This document shows, in pieces, positions 42,861 to 51,537 of a stretch of DNA of 64,000 nt. The first letter of the stretch is position 1, and the number at the start of each line of letters is the position of its first letter. Origin of the DNA: Flavobacterium sp. Its GTDB lineage: Bacteria; Bacteroidota; Bacteroidia; Flavobacteriales; Flavobacteriaceae. The stretch covers positions 58,962 to 122,961 of the forward strand of contig JASLED010000094.1 of assembly GCA_030151255.1 (NCBI GenBank), written 5' to 3'. The position numbers were made by a program, and so were the translations under genes. Under the pieces are notes generated by a model. That model was given only the letters and a program-made list of their open reading frames with translations. It was not told the origin of the DNA and did not search any database.

Positions 42861-43262
42861 TTATTCAATTTCCTGGCATAGCTCTATCAAAACTCCGTTG
42901 GTTGTTTTAGGATGTAAAAAGGTAACTAATTTATTATCAGCACCTTTTTTAGGAATTTCATTCAGTATTACAAAACCTTCTTCTTTTAATCTTTTTATTT
43001 CTGCGGTAATATCTTTTACGTCAAAAGCAATATGATGAATGCCTTCTCCTTTTTTTTCGATGAATTTTGCAATTGGGCTATCTGGATTTGTAGCTTCTAG
43101 CAGCTCAATTTTATTTGGTCCGTTCATAAAAAATGAAGTTTTTACTCCTTCACTTTCTACGTATTCTTCCTTGTATGCTGGCGTGCCAAATAGTTTTTCA
43201 AAAAGTAGGTTTGATTCGGCAAGATCTTTTACCGCAATTCCAATATGTTCAATTTTACGCAT
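42861..43262 (-). CDS. mce: Methylmalonyl-CoA epimerase
   Basis: Metal-dependent VOC-fold enzyme that interconverts (R)- and (S)-methylmalonyl-CoA in propionate metabolism. The 133-residue product has the metal His in MRKIEHIGIAVKDL (His7), FEKLFGTPAYKEEYVESEGVKTSFF, IELLEATNPDSPIAKFIEKKGEGIHHIAFDV with a second metal His, and NGVLIELCQEI carrying a Glu ligand. The set fits the short single-domain epimerase. It diverges from rbfA with overlapping promoter boxes. Confidence 0.92.
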   Translation of the reverse strand: MRKIEHIGIAVKDLAESNLLFEKLFGTPAYKEEYVESEGVKTSFFMNGPNKIELLEATNPDSPIAKFIEKKGEGIHHIAFDVKDITAEIKRLKEEGFVILNEIPKKGADNKLVTFLHPKTTNGVLIELCQEIE

Positions 43263-43290
43263 TATATCTAATTTTAGGTTGCTTTAGTGG

Positions 43291-43298
43291 CAAATATA
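43291..43298 (-). promoter_or_regulatory. -7 promoter box (TATATTTG) for mce
   Basis: TAnnTTTG on the minus strand, 28 bp before the ATG of mce. Confidence 0.55.
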
Positions 43299-43323
43299 AA
43301 AAACTTTGCTATCTAAAAAATTG

Positions 43324-43331
43324 TATTTTTG
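43324..43331 (+). promoter_or_regulatory. -7 promoter box (TATTTTTG) for rbfA
   Basis: TAnnTTTG only four bases before the rbfA ATG at 43336, with TTTG at 43305-43308 as a possible -33 (15-bp spacer, a little short). The expected start of transcription falls at or near the ATG. Confidence 0.6.
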
Positions 43332-43335
43332 CACC

Positions 43336-43728
43336 ATGGAGACAAATAGACAAAAGAAGATGGGAGCACTTCTTCAAAGTGATCTTGTGGATATTCTACA
43401 AGGCGAAGTGCGCAAGAATGGAATAACTAATTTAATTATTTCAGTTTCTAAAGTTAGTATTACATCAGATCTTTCAATTGCGAAAGTATTCTTGAGTATT
43501 TTTCCGGCTGATAAAGGAAAAGAATTGTTGAAAGCAATACAATCAAATGCACCGCTTATTAAGCATGATTTAGCACAACGTGTAAAAAATCAGATGAGAA
43601 AAGTACCGGATTTAATGTTTTATGTTGACGATAGTTTAGAGTACATCGAGCAAATTGACAAGGCATTGAAAGGAGAGGAAAACCCAATTGCGAGTCCTGA
43701 ATTATTAGCCAAGAGAAAGAAAAAGTAA
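43336..43728 (+). CDS. rbfA: Ribosome-binding factor A
   Basis: Small KH-like factor that binds 30S subunits and helps 16S rRNA maturation. From ATG 43336 the 130-residue product begins METNRQKKMGALLQSDLVDILQGEV, matching flavobacterial RbfA starts, then NLIISVSKVSITSDLSIAKVFLSIFP and RKVPDLMFYVDDSLEYIEQID. Frame-extending TTG at 43306 overlaps the promoter and is rejected. The promoter box is so close that the transcript would be leaderless or nearly so. The permease gene follows after 4 bp. Confidence 0.94.
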   Translation: METNRQKKMGALLQSDLVDILQGEVRKNGITNLIISVSKVSITSDLSIAKVFLSIFPADKGKELLKAIQSNAPLIKHDLAQRVKNQMRKVPDLMFYVDDSLEYIEQIDKALKGEENPIASPELLAKRKKK

Positions 43729-43732
43729 TAAA

Positions 43733-44938
43733 GTGAGAATTTCATTTTACATCGCAAAACGCTATGCTTTTAGTAAAAGTAAAAGTAAAGCTATTAATAT
43801 TATAACAAGCATTGCATCCATCGGCATAGTGGTGAGTGCAATGGCTATGTTTATTGTATTGGCTGTGTTTAGTGGACTTCGCACTTTTAGCTTGTCTTTT
43901 GCCAATGATCTTGATCCAGAGTTAAAAGCATTTAGTGCAAAGGGCAAAAATATAGTTGTGAGCGAGCAGCAATATCAACAATTAAAAAATTCTTCACTTT
44001 TTCAAGGTGTTGCCAAAGTTGTAGAAGATCGGTTGTTATTTACCTACAATGACAAGCAAACTGTTGCTGTTTTAAAAGGAGTAGATGAAAATTTTAAAAA
44101 AGTAAGTCAGTTTGAAGATAAAGTAGAATTAGGTGAATGGATAGCGCCTAATAGTGATGATGCAGTGGTTGGTCTTGGAATGGCTTATTACTTGTCAATG
44201 GGTTTATTTGATGTAGAGCATAGCTTTCAAGTTATGTCTATCAAACCTGGCTCGGGGGTAATCAACGATCCAGAAGAAGCTTTTATTCGTACTCATTTGG
44301 TACCAACAGGAATATATTCGTTGGTAAATGATGATATAGATGATAAATACGTATTTGTTGATCTTCCGTTGGCACAGCATTTATTAAGCCTAAAAGAGAA
44401 TGAATATACCTCCATAGAGTTTGCTTTAGCAAAAGGAGTGTCTGAAAAACAAGCAATAAATTTTATTCAATCTGTTTTTGATGACACAGTATTGATAAAA
44501 AACAGAATGCAGTTAAATGATAGTTTATACCGAATGCTGAATACAGAAAATGCGGTGGTATATTTTATCTTTTTGTTGGTGGTAATTATTGCACTTTTCA
44601 ATTTGGTTGGAGCTTTGTTAATGATTATTTTAGAAAAGAAAACCAACGTAAAAACACTAAATGACATGGGAGTTTCTTTAAAGCAATTGAGAAAGATATT
44701 CTTGTTTCAAGGAATGATTATTAGTACGTTAGGCGGATTAATTGGTATAGCGCTTGGCGCAATTGCAGTATTGCTGCAAGAGTATTTTGGCTTTATCGAA
44801 ATTAGACCAGATTTTCCTTATCCTGTTCGTTTTGATGCAATTAATATTGCTGTTGTGTTTTTTAGTATTTTTATTTTAGGTTTTATTGCTTCTTATATTG
44901 CTTCTGCACGTGTAAATAAAAAATATTTAAAGGCTTAG
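43733..44938 (+). CDS. ABC transporter permease, LolC/LolE (MacB/FtsX) type
   Basis: A 401-residue inner-membrane permease. It has an N-terminal helix (SKAINIITSIASIGIVVSAMAMFIVLAVFSG), a ~220-residue periplasmic domain, and three C-terminal helices including VVYFIFLLVVIIALFNLVGALLMIILEKK and the NVKTLNDMGVSLKQLRKIF coupling segment. This order is that of LolC/E-type lipoprotein-release and MacB-type permeases. The matching ATPase is not in the window. Start codon is GTG; it lies 4 bp after rbfA, so the two are co-transcribed. Confidence 0.88.
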   Translation: MRISFYIAKRYAFSKSKSKAINIITSIASIGIVVSAMAMFIVLAVFSGLRTFSLSFANDLDPELKAFSAKGKNIVVSEQQYQQLKNSSLFQGVAKVVEDRLLFTYNDKQTVAVLKGVDENFKKVSQFEDKVELGEWIAPNSDDAVVGLGMAYYLSMGLFDVEHSFQVMSIKPGSGVINDPEEAFIRTHLVPTGIYSLVNDDIDDKYVFVDLPLAQHLLSLKENEYTSIEFALAKGVSEKQAINFIQSVFDDTVLIKNRMQLNDSLYRMLNTENAVVYFIFLLVVIIALFNLVGALLMIILEKKTNVKTLNDMGVSLKQLRKIFLFQGMIISTLGGLIGIALGAIAVLLQEYFGFIEIRPDFPYPVRFDAINIAVVFFSIFILGFIASYIASARVNKKYLKA

Positions 44939-45099
44939 TTTTCTTTATTTTATCTTATTTATTAGCTACAAATAGTATCTATTTATTATTTCTTTTTTTG
45001 AGTAAGATGTTCTTTAGCATCTGTTTTGTCAATAAGCTTTCTTAAATTTGTTTATATATTAATGTAAAGGCAAAAATGTCTTTTTCTGAAATTTAAAAT

Positions 45100-47598
45100 A
45101 TGAACAATTCTTCTGTAATATATCAAAATTACAGCTCTACTTTTTCTGTGCAAAAAGTAGAGCTGACACAAATAGCTCAAACACTTTTTACTACAAATAA
45201 TTATGCACAACCACAAAATTGGTTTAAAGCAAATGCTTTGTGTTTTGTTGCGTTGACAAATGGTTTTGACAACGAAGTTTTCTTTCAATTATACGAGCAA
45301 ATCAACGAAAAATCTCACCGAGAATTTTGCAGTTTTTCTTTAAACGATACCGATTATGCACAATGGTTTACCGATGTAAAAGCTACACATCAATTGTTTG
45401 TGGCTAAAGGTTATTATAAAGCATATTCGTTTTTGCACGAAATGTATTTAAATGCACGATTTGGGTATAAAGACGAGCAAAAAGCGGTTCAATATTTAAA
45501 AGAAGGAGAAATAAAGCAGGATGCAACTTCAATATCCTTTATAGGTTATAATACGTATTATGGCAATTTTGGCTTTGCCCAAGACCAAGTAAAAGGGTTG
45601 CACATAATACAATCATCTTATTCCAATGATAATCATATAGGCAAATTATTTGCTTTAAATATCGAATTTAATGCGTGTGCTTCTGAGGAGGAAGGAAGAA
45701 GTGTAATTGAAAAACATGAAGATTTCTTTCAGCAAGAAAAAAGAGGATTATACATAAAAGCCGAATATTATTTACGAGAAAACCAGGAAGCAAAAGCAGC
45801 CGAAGCATTGCAAGAAGGCATTGCAAACGGTTGCGGATATTCTAATTATTTAATGGGAATGCTAATTGCCAATGGGCGTTTTGATGCCTTAAATTTTTCT
45901 AAAGAAAAAGGCATTGCTTATTTAGAATATGGTTTTGCTTGTGGCATTGCTTATTCGGGCTTTGTGTTAGGATATTATTATTTATATCCAACAGATGATT
46001 CGGCACCAGATTTTTCGGCAGCAATTCCAGTATTAGAAAAAGCAAGTTTATACGGATCTAATGAAGCTTTATTAGAATTAGCAGTATTGTATTTATATCA
46101 TGCCGATTATCAAAACATACCTACAGCTATCGATTATTTAGATCGTGCCATAGCAACAAATTTTGCTAAAGCAATGAATGAAAAAGCAGTTGCTCTATTA
46201 GAACATCCAAATGTTTTACAAGATGAAATTGCAGCAAAAGAATTATTTGAAAAAGCAATTGAACTTGGTGATGATTATGCACCATATCGTTTAGGATTGG
46301 CTTATCAGTATGAAGAAATAGAAGATGAAAATGCAAATCAATTGGCAATTCAGTATTTTGAAATAGCTGCCGATAGAGATAATTTAAAAGGTATTGAAGC
46401 GGCGGGCAGATATTATCGTTACAAACAAGAGCCAGAGATAAACAAAGCATTAGCGTTTTATAGAAAAGGAATTGATCTATTTCAGTCCAACTATTGTAAG
46501 GTAGAATTAGCCATGTTATTAGAAAATGGTTTTGGAGTAGAAAAAGAAGTGCAAATGGCAAAAAATATTTACGAAGATGCTTTAAATTCAAATTATCCGT
46601 ATGCAGCAATTCGCCTAGGATATATGTATGAAGAAGGCGTATTGGGAGAAAGAAATTATGAAACAGCAAGAGAATATTTTACTATTGCAGCCAAGGCAGA
46701 TTTGCCAGAAGGAGTATATCAATTAGCGCGCTTCTATCGATACGGAATTGGCGGCGAAGAAAATCATGAAACATCGTTTGAATTGTTTGAAAAAGCCTTG
46801 CAATTAGGATATTCTGATGCCAATGTAGATTTAGCATTGGCTTATGAAGAAGGAGCAGGTGTGCCGCATCAACCAGAAAAAGCATTTGATCATATGACAA
46901 AAGCAGCCGAATTAGGTTATGGTTTTGCACAATATAAATTAGGTTGCTATTATTTGTATGATTATGGTGTGCAAAAAGATTTACAACAAGCCAAAAACTG
47001 GTTAGAGCAAGCAGTAGACAATCAATCTGTTTTAGCAATGCTTACATTGGGCGATTATTATTTATACGGTTACGAACAAGATGAACCTTATGAGAAGTGT
47101 TTCCCTTATTATCAAGCAGCAGAAGAACTAGGCGGAATTTCGGAAGGAATTGGTGTGTGTTATCAATTCGGAATCGGAACTGAACAAAATGAAGAAAAGG
47201 CTTTTCAATATTATCAAAAAGCCATTGAAAATAATTATGACGCGGCTTATTTTAGATTGGGAATTTGTTATTTCTACGGAATAGGTACACAAAAAAATGC
47301 TGACGAAGCATTGGTAAATTTGCGTATTGCTGCCGATAGAGGTAATATGGAAGCAAGTGCGTATACAGGTGTTTTATTAATAGAAAAACAAGAATGGGAA
47401 TTAGGTATTCCTTACCTAGAAGAAGCAGCTCATCAAGGTTTTGATATGGCACAGTACGAATTAGCAAATTGTTATTTAAAAGGAGAAGGTGTGCCACAAA
47501 GTGATGAAACAGCATTGCATTGGTATCAACAAGCAGCAGAAAACGGAAATGAAGATGCACAACGTATTGTTGGTGGCCCAAGAAAAAGAAGAAAATAA
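45100..47598 (+). CDS. Sel1-repeat protein, first gene of the Hsp90-like operon
   Basis: An 832-residue protein built of Sel1-like (TPR-related) helical pairs, mostly from about residue 240 to the end. Typical repeats are IRLGYMYEEGVLGERNYETAREYFTIAAKADLPEGVYQLARFYRYGIGG and YKLGCYYLYDYGVQKDLQQAKNWLEQAV; later units are very regular. The first ~230 residues are less repetitive. No signal peptide, so it is probably cytoplasmic. It ends in a basic RKRRK tail. Its stop codon shares a base with the ATG of the Hsp90-like gene (TAATG), so translational coupling is likely. Sel1 repeats usually bind proteins; its client is unknown. Confidence 0.88.
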   Translation: MNNSSVIYQNYSSTFSVQKVELTQIAQTLFTTNNYAQPQNWFKANALCFVALTNGFDNEVFFQLYEQINEKSHREFCSFSLNDTDYAQWFTDVKATHQLFVAKGYYKAYSFLHEMYLNARFGYKDEQKAVQYLKEGEIKQDATSISFIGYNTYYGNFGFAQDQVKGLHIIQSSYSNDNHIGKLFALNIEFNACASEEEGRSVIEKHEDFFQQEKRGLYIKAEYYLRENQEAKAAEALQEGIANGCGYSNYLMGMLIANGRFDALNFSKEKGIAYLEYGFACGIAYSGFVLGYYYLYPTDDSAPDFSAAIPVLEKASLYGSNEALLELAVLYLYHADYQNIPTAIDYLDRAIATNFAKAMNEKAVALLEHPNVLQDEIAAKELFEKAIELGDDYAPYRLGLAYQYEEIEDENANQLAIQYFEIAADRDNLKGIEAAGRYYRYKQEPEINKALAFYRKGIDLFQSNYCKVELAMLLENGFGVEKEVQMAKNIYEDALNSNYPYAAIRLGYMYEEGVLGERNYETAREYFTIAAKADLPEGVYQLARFYRYGIGGEENHETSFELFEKALQLGYSDANVDLALAYEEGAGVPHQPEKAFDHMTKAAELGYGFAQYKLGCYYLYDYGVQKDLQQAKNWLEQAVDNQSVLAMLTLGDYYLYGYEQDEPYEKCFPYYQAAEELGGISEGIGVCYQFGIGTEQNEEKAFQYYQKAIENNYDAAYFRLGICYFYGIGTQKNADEALVNLRIAADRGNMEASAYTGVLLIEKQEWELGIPYLEEAAHQGFDMAQYELANCYLKGEGVPQSDETALHWYQQAAENGNEDAQRIVGGPRKRRK

Positions 47599-49373
47599 TG
47601 GAAGGAAAAGATTTTCAGTTTCAAGTAAATATGAAAGGTATGATAGAATTGTTGAGCGAACATATTTATAGCTCGCCGACAGTTTTTATCAGAGAATTAT
47701 TGCAAAACGGAGTAGATGCTGTAACGGTAAGAAAAGGTATTGACGAAAGTTTTAGCGGAAAAATAACTTTGTTTTTTAATGATGATCAGCTTATTTTTCA
47801 AGATAACGGTGTAGGGCTAACCATTGACGATATGCATCAGTTTTTATCCGTAATTGGTCAAAGCTCAAAACGAGGCGAATTGGCAGATAAAGATTTAATT
47901 GGTCGTTTTGGAATTGGTTTACTGTCTTGTTTAGTGGTTTCGGAAGAAATTATTGTCGAATCGCGTTCGTTGTTTAAGGAAGAATCAGTGCGTTGGACAG
48001 GAAAAGCAGACGGAACGTATGCAGTAGAAACAATTGCACTTTTGCCCGAAGTGGGTACAAGAGTAATCTTAAAAGCAAAACCCAATTGGCGTTCGTTGTT
48101 TAAAAAAGAAGACATCAAAAAAAATGTACTTTATTTTGGTAGCGCACTTCCCATCGAAATTAAATTAATTGAAAACAATAAGGAAGAAATTATTGTTGAT
48201 GGACAGCCTGTTTGGTTAAATCCAAAAGCATCTAAGTCTGAATTATTGGCGTATGGAAAAGAAGTATTTAAAACAAATTTTTTGGATGTTTTTCCTATTG
48301 CATCAGAAGCGGGAGATATTCAAGGTATGGCATTTGTTATTCCAAATAAAGTAAATACAACTACTTCCAAAGAACATAAAATTTATTTGAAAAGAATGTA
48401 TTTGTGCGATCAGGCAAATAATTTATTGCCAGAATGGACATCATTTGTGCGCTGTATTATTAACTCAAATACACTGCAACCAACTGCTTCTAGAGAGTCG
48501 TTGATGAATAATGCATTATTGGCAGAAGCTAAAAAAGAATTGACTATTTGTTTTAAAGATTATCTAAAATTATTGTCAGTTTCAAATGTAGATATCTTAG
48601 AAAAAATTATCAATATTCATCATCTGTACATTAAGTCATTGGCAGCATCAGATAATGAAATTTTACAACTATTTGAAGATTATTTGCCTTTTGAAACCAA
48701 TCAGGGTACACTTTTGTTTAACGATATAAAATCGAATTACAATACTATATTTTATACACCGTCATTAGATGATTATAGACAAATTCGTCGTATTGCCGGT
48801 TCTCAAAATAAATTGGTAATTAACGCTGCATACAGTTACGAAACAGAATTGATTGAGAAAATTCATCGTTTTCACCCAGAGTTAGCTATTGAAGTTATTC
48901 GTCCAAACGATATACTTGACGGATTTGAAGAAGCAAGTATTGATGATGAGCAATTGCAACAATTTGTAGAAAAAGCAAATAAAATTTTAAAACAACATTA
49001 TTGCAAAGCAGAAGTAAAACAATTTGAACCAAAAGATACAACAGCTATTTATATTGCAAATGAAGAATCGTTGAGTAATAAAAATATTCAAAATTTATCG
49101 CAAGGTACAAGCCCGTTTGCAATGGCATTAGGGCATTTTAAAAAGCAAGAAGAAGAATTGCCAACATTGTGTTTTAATCAACAAAATGATTTAGTGCTAA
49201 AGTTATTGGCATTAAAAGATGCTGAGTTGTTTGAAGCATTGATAAACGTATTGTATGTGCAAGCCTTGATGCTTGGAGGATATACGATTAATAAAAAAGA
49301 AATGGATATTTTTAATCATGCGTTATACCAATTTGTAATTTTAGGAATGACCAACTTTTTACCCGAAATATAA
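47598..49373 (+). CDS. Noncanonical Hsp90-family ATPase
   Basis: A 591-residue GHKL ATPase of the Hsp90 family, close to but distinct from HtpG. Key residues are in place: the catalytic Glu and Mg2+-Asn in IRELLQNGVDAV (Glu33, Asn37), the DxGxG loop DNGVGL (Asp69-Gly73), the lid glycines GRFGIG (102-107), EVGTRVIL (Gly-Thr 153-154), and the middle-domain arginine in TASRESL (Arg299) that contacts ATP. The C-terminal third is divergent from the HtpG dimerisation domain. It sits between a Sel1 protein and two paralogous helical proteins with overlapping or near-touching reading frames. I infer a chaperone with dedicated partners. Confidence 0.9.
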   Translation: MEGKDFQFQVNMKGMIELLSEHIYSSPTVFIRELLQNGVDAVTVRKGIDESFSGKITLFFNDDQLIFQDNGVGLTIDDMHQFLSVIGQSSKRGELADKDLIGRFGIGLLSCLVVSEEIIVESRSLFKEESVRWTGKADGTYAVETIALLPEVGTRVILKAKPNWRSLFKKEDIKKNVLYFGSALPIEIKLIENNKEEIIVDGQPVWLNPKASKSELLAYGKEVFKTNFLDVFPIASEAGDIQGMAFVIPNKVNTTTSKEHKIYLKRMYLCDQANNLLPEWTSFVRCIINSNTLQPTASRESLMNNALLAEAKKELTICFKDYLKLLSVSNVDILEKIINIHHLYIKSLAASDNEILQLFEDYLPFETNQGTLLFNDIKSNYNTIFYTPSLDDYRQIRRIAGSQNKLVINAAYSYETELIEKIHRFHPELAIEVIRPNDILDGFEEASIDDEQLQQFVEKANKILKQHYCKAEVKQFEPKDTTAIYIANEESLSNKNIQNLSQGTSPFAMALGHFKKQEEELPTLCFNQQNDLVLKLLALKDAELFEALINVLYVQALMLGGYTINKKEMDIFNHALYQFVILGMTNFLPEI

Positions 49374-49374
49374 G

Positions 49375-50451
49375 ATGTTGTACCGACTAGAAATACAACG
49401 TTTGTTGTTGCAAATTCAAGAATCTGCGGGCAGTGCACCTCATTGTATTGGCTTGTTTAAACAAGCTATTCAGGTAGCAGATAAAAACGAAGATTTAGAT
49501 TGGGGAATAGATTTGCGAGTAATGCTTATTCGAGAAGAAAGAAGTACGTCTAAATGTGAAGAAAGTCCTGCGGCATTTGCCTGGCTTTTGACGCAATGTG
49601 AACAATATCCTGAACAGCTAGATGAAGCCGAGTTTTTTGAAGAATATGAATGGATGATTTGCTCAGCATACAGTAATTTAAACTTTCCGTTGGCACAAGT
49701 TTATGCGTTGGCAAATGATTTGAAAGAACGTTTGGATAAACACAATTTTTCAAAGCGAAGTTATTATTATACCATGGCAGGTTTGGCGCAGCATTTGGGC
49801 GATTATGAGTTGAGTGATTATTATGTAGAACAATCGCGCACAGAACCTTTAGATGAAATTTGTAATGAAACAATGGTGTATGACAACGAAATTGAAAATG
49901 CTTCTCGTTTAGGTAAGTTTGATGAAGCCATGCAACTGATGCAAGAAATGGAGTATAAGAAATTAAATGATTTTTCTTTGCCGTTTGAAACCTATATATC
50001 AATGGCTTATTTTATGGCAAAAGCAAATTTTAGCAAAGCCACAATATATATTGCAAAAGCTAAAGAAGAATTTACCAAACTGTCTGAAATAAATAGTTCT
50101 TTGCTGTATGGATTAACCCGATTAATTTATGCTATGCATTTGTGCAAAGATGAAGATGTGTGGAGTTATTATGAAATAATGGCAGATTGGGATCAGAATG
50201 CAGAAGATGATTTGCGTTATATGCTAAGCCGTCATATGGCATTTGTATTTGACAGAGAAGGAGAAAAGAAGTTACAACTATCGTCAAAAGTTCCTTTTTT
50301 TACATCAAATAATACCTATGTATTAAAAGATATCGCCGCTTATTATAAAGCTATTGCAACTGATTTAGCTTTTCAGTTTGATCAAAGAAATGGCAACAGC
50401 AACGCACAAAATGAATTGAAAAAATTGGAGAAAGAAAATCAAAAAAGATGA
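49375..50451 (+). CDS. Hsp90-operon helical (TPR-like) protein A
   Basis: Family not recognised. 358 residues, predicted all-helical and TPR/Sel1-like. It begins YRLEIQRLLLQIQESAG and contains DLDWGIDLRVMLIREERSTSKCEESPAAFAWL; PLAQVYALANDLKERLDKHNF and RLGKFDEAMQLMQEM look like TPR helices. It is a paralogue of the following gene (352 residues) along its whole length. It begins one base after the Hsp90 stop and overlaps the next start by four bases (ATGA). No signal peptide. Confidence 0.8.
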   Translation: MLYRLEIQRLLLQIQESAGSAPHCIGLFKQAIQVADKNEDLDWGIDLRVMLIREERSTSKCEESPAAFAWLLTQCEQYPEQLDEAEFFEEYEWMICSAYSNLNFPLAQVYALANDLKERLDKHNFSKRSYYYTMAGLAQHLGDYELSDYYVEQSRTEPLDEICNETMVYDNEIENASRLGKFDEAMQLMQEMEYKKLNDFSLPFETYISMAYFMAKANFSKATIYIAKAKEEFTKLSEINSSLLYGLTRLIYAMHLCKDEDVWSYYEIMADWDQNAEDDLRYMLSRHMAFVFDREGEKKLQLSSKVPFFTSNNTYVLKDIAAYYKAIATDLAFQFDQRNGNSNAQNELKKLEKENQKR

Positions 50452-51506
50452 ATTACAATTTAGAAATACAAAAGATTTTACTGCAAGTAAAAAGTTATAA
50501 AAACAGCGATGATAAAATTGTAGCATTAAAACAAGCAATTCAACTTGCAGATAAACACAACGATATTGATTGGGGATTTGATTTGCGTTTGGATTTAATT
50601 CGTCAAGAGCGAAATACTTCTCGTTGTAACGAAAGTTTTCCTGCCTTTGCGTGGATTGTGCAAACAAGCGATGCAAATGAAGGTTATTTTGACGAAGCCG
50701 ATTTTTTGTGGGAATATAAATGGATGTTTTGCTCGGCATACAGAAGTGCTCTTATTCCAATGCAGGAAATTGTAAAAATAGGAGATGATTTAAAAGAGCG
50801 TTTGGTGAAAAATGGATTTAGTTTGCGTGCTTATTACAATGTGATGACTGGCTTAGCCTTTCATCTGAGAGATTATTCACAGGCAAAACATTGGATTGAT
50901 TTAGCACATACCGAACTGGTTGATGATATGACAAATTGCCCAGCTTGCGAGTTAGATACTGAAGTAGAATTGTATTTGTTTGAAGGGAAGTTAAATGAAG
51001 CAATTGTAAAAGCACAAGATTTAATCCACAAGAAACTAACTTGTTATTCAATGCCTTTTCAAACGTTTTGTAGCCTAACTTATTATTCATGGAAAGCTGA
51101 TGATGCAGAAGGAGCGGCGTCTTTCTTTAATCAAGCAATGGAAGAATATGAGCGAAACGATAAATACGATAGTTCTGTTGGTTATTCGATGGGATTATTG
51201 CTGACGTATATGTACGAAATAAATCATCCAGAAACGTGGAGTATTTTTGAACGTATTTCGGCTTGGGAAATTGATGCAGAAGATATTTTGCGTTATCATT
51301 TTGCTCGTCAAATGATGTATATTACAAAAAATGGAGGCGAAGTTAACTTAACTGTTTCTTCTCAGTTGCCTTATTTTAGATTGGACGGGAAATATAACTT
51401 AACAGATTTATATACTTATTTTAAAGAAGAAGCAATGAGTTTGGCCAAACGTTTTGATGTGCGAAACAACAATACAAATTACGTTACTGAAATTAGTTCG
51501 ATATAA
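50448..51506 (+). CDS. Hsp90-operon helical (TPR-like) protein B
   Basis: A 352-residue paralogue of the preceding gene: YNLEIQKILLQVKSYKN at the start, DIDWGFDLRLDLIRQERNTSRCNESFPAFAWI in the same place, and a final NLTDLYTYFKEEAMSLAKRFDVRN matching the partner's end. It differs in carrying a CPAC motif (NCPACELDTEVEL) where protein A has CNETMVYDNE. Its start overlaps the upstream stop by four bases. A terminator follows the stop, so it is the last gene of the operon. No known function. Confidence 0.8.
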   Translation: MNYNLEIQKILLQVKSYKNSDDKIVALKQAIQLADKHNDIDWGFDLRLDLIRQERNTSRCNESFPAFAWIVQTSDANEGYFDEADFLWEYKWMFCSAYRSALIPMQEIVKIGDDLKERLVKNGFSLRAYYNVMTGLAFHLRDYSQAKHWIDLAHTELVDDMTNCPACELDTEVELYLFEGKLNEAIVKAQDLIHKKLTCYSMPFQTFCSLTYYSWKADDAEGAASFFNQAMEEYERNDKYDSSVGYSMGLLLTYMYEINHPETWSIFERISAWEIDAEDILRYHFARQMMYITKNGGEVNLTVSSQLPYFRLDGKYNLTDLYTYFKEEAMSLAKRFDVRNNNTNYVTEISSI

Positions 51507-51537
51507 AAAATCCCGAGCATTGCTCGGGATTTTTTTT
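51505..51537. terminator. Bidirectional terminator, Hsp90-like operon / ABC-F gene
   Basis: AATCCCGAGCA pairs with TGCTCGGGATT around one base, with A and T runs on both sides. The T-run overlaps the ABC-F stop region. Confidence 0.87.

Noticed and set aside
46166..47038. Leucine/histidine-rich antisense reading frames opposite the Sel1 gene
   Set aside because: They are mirror frames of a regular repeat protein; composition is biased and no start signal is visible.
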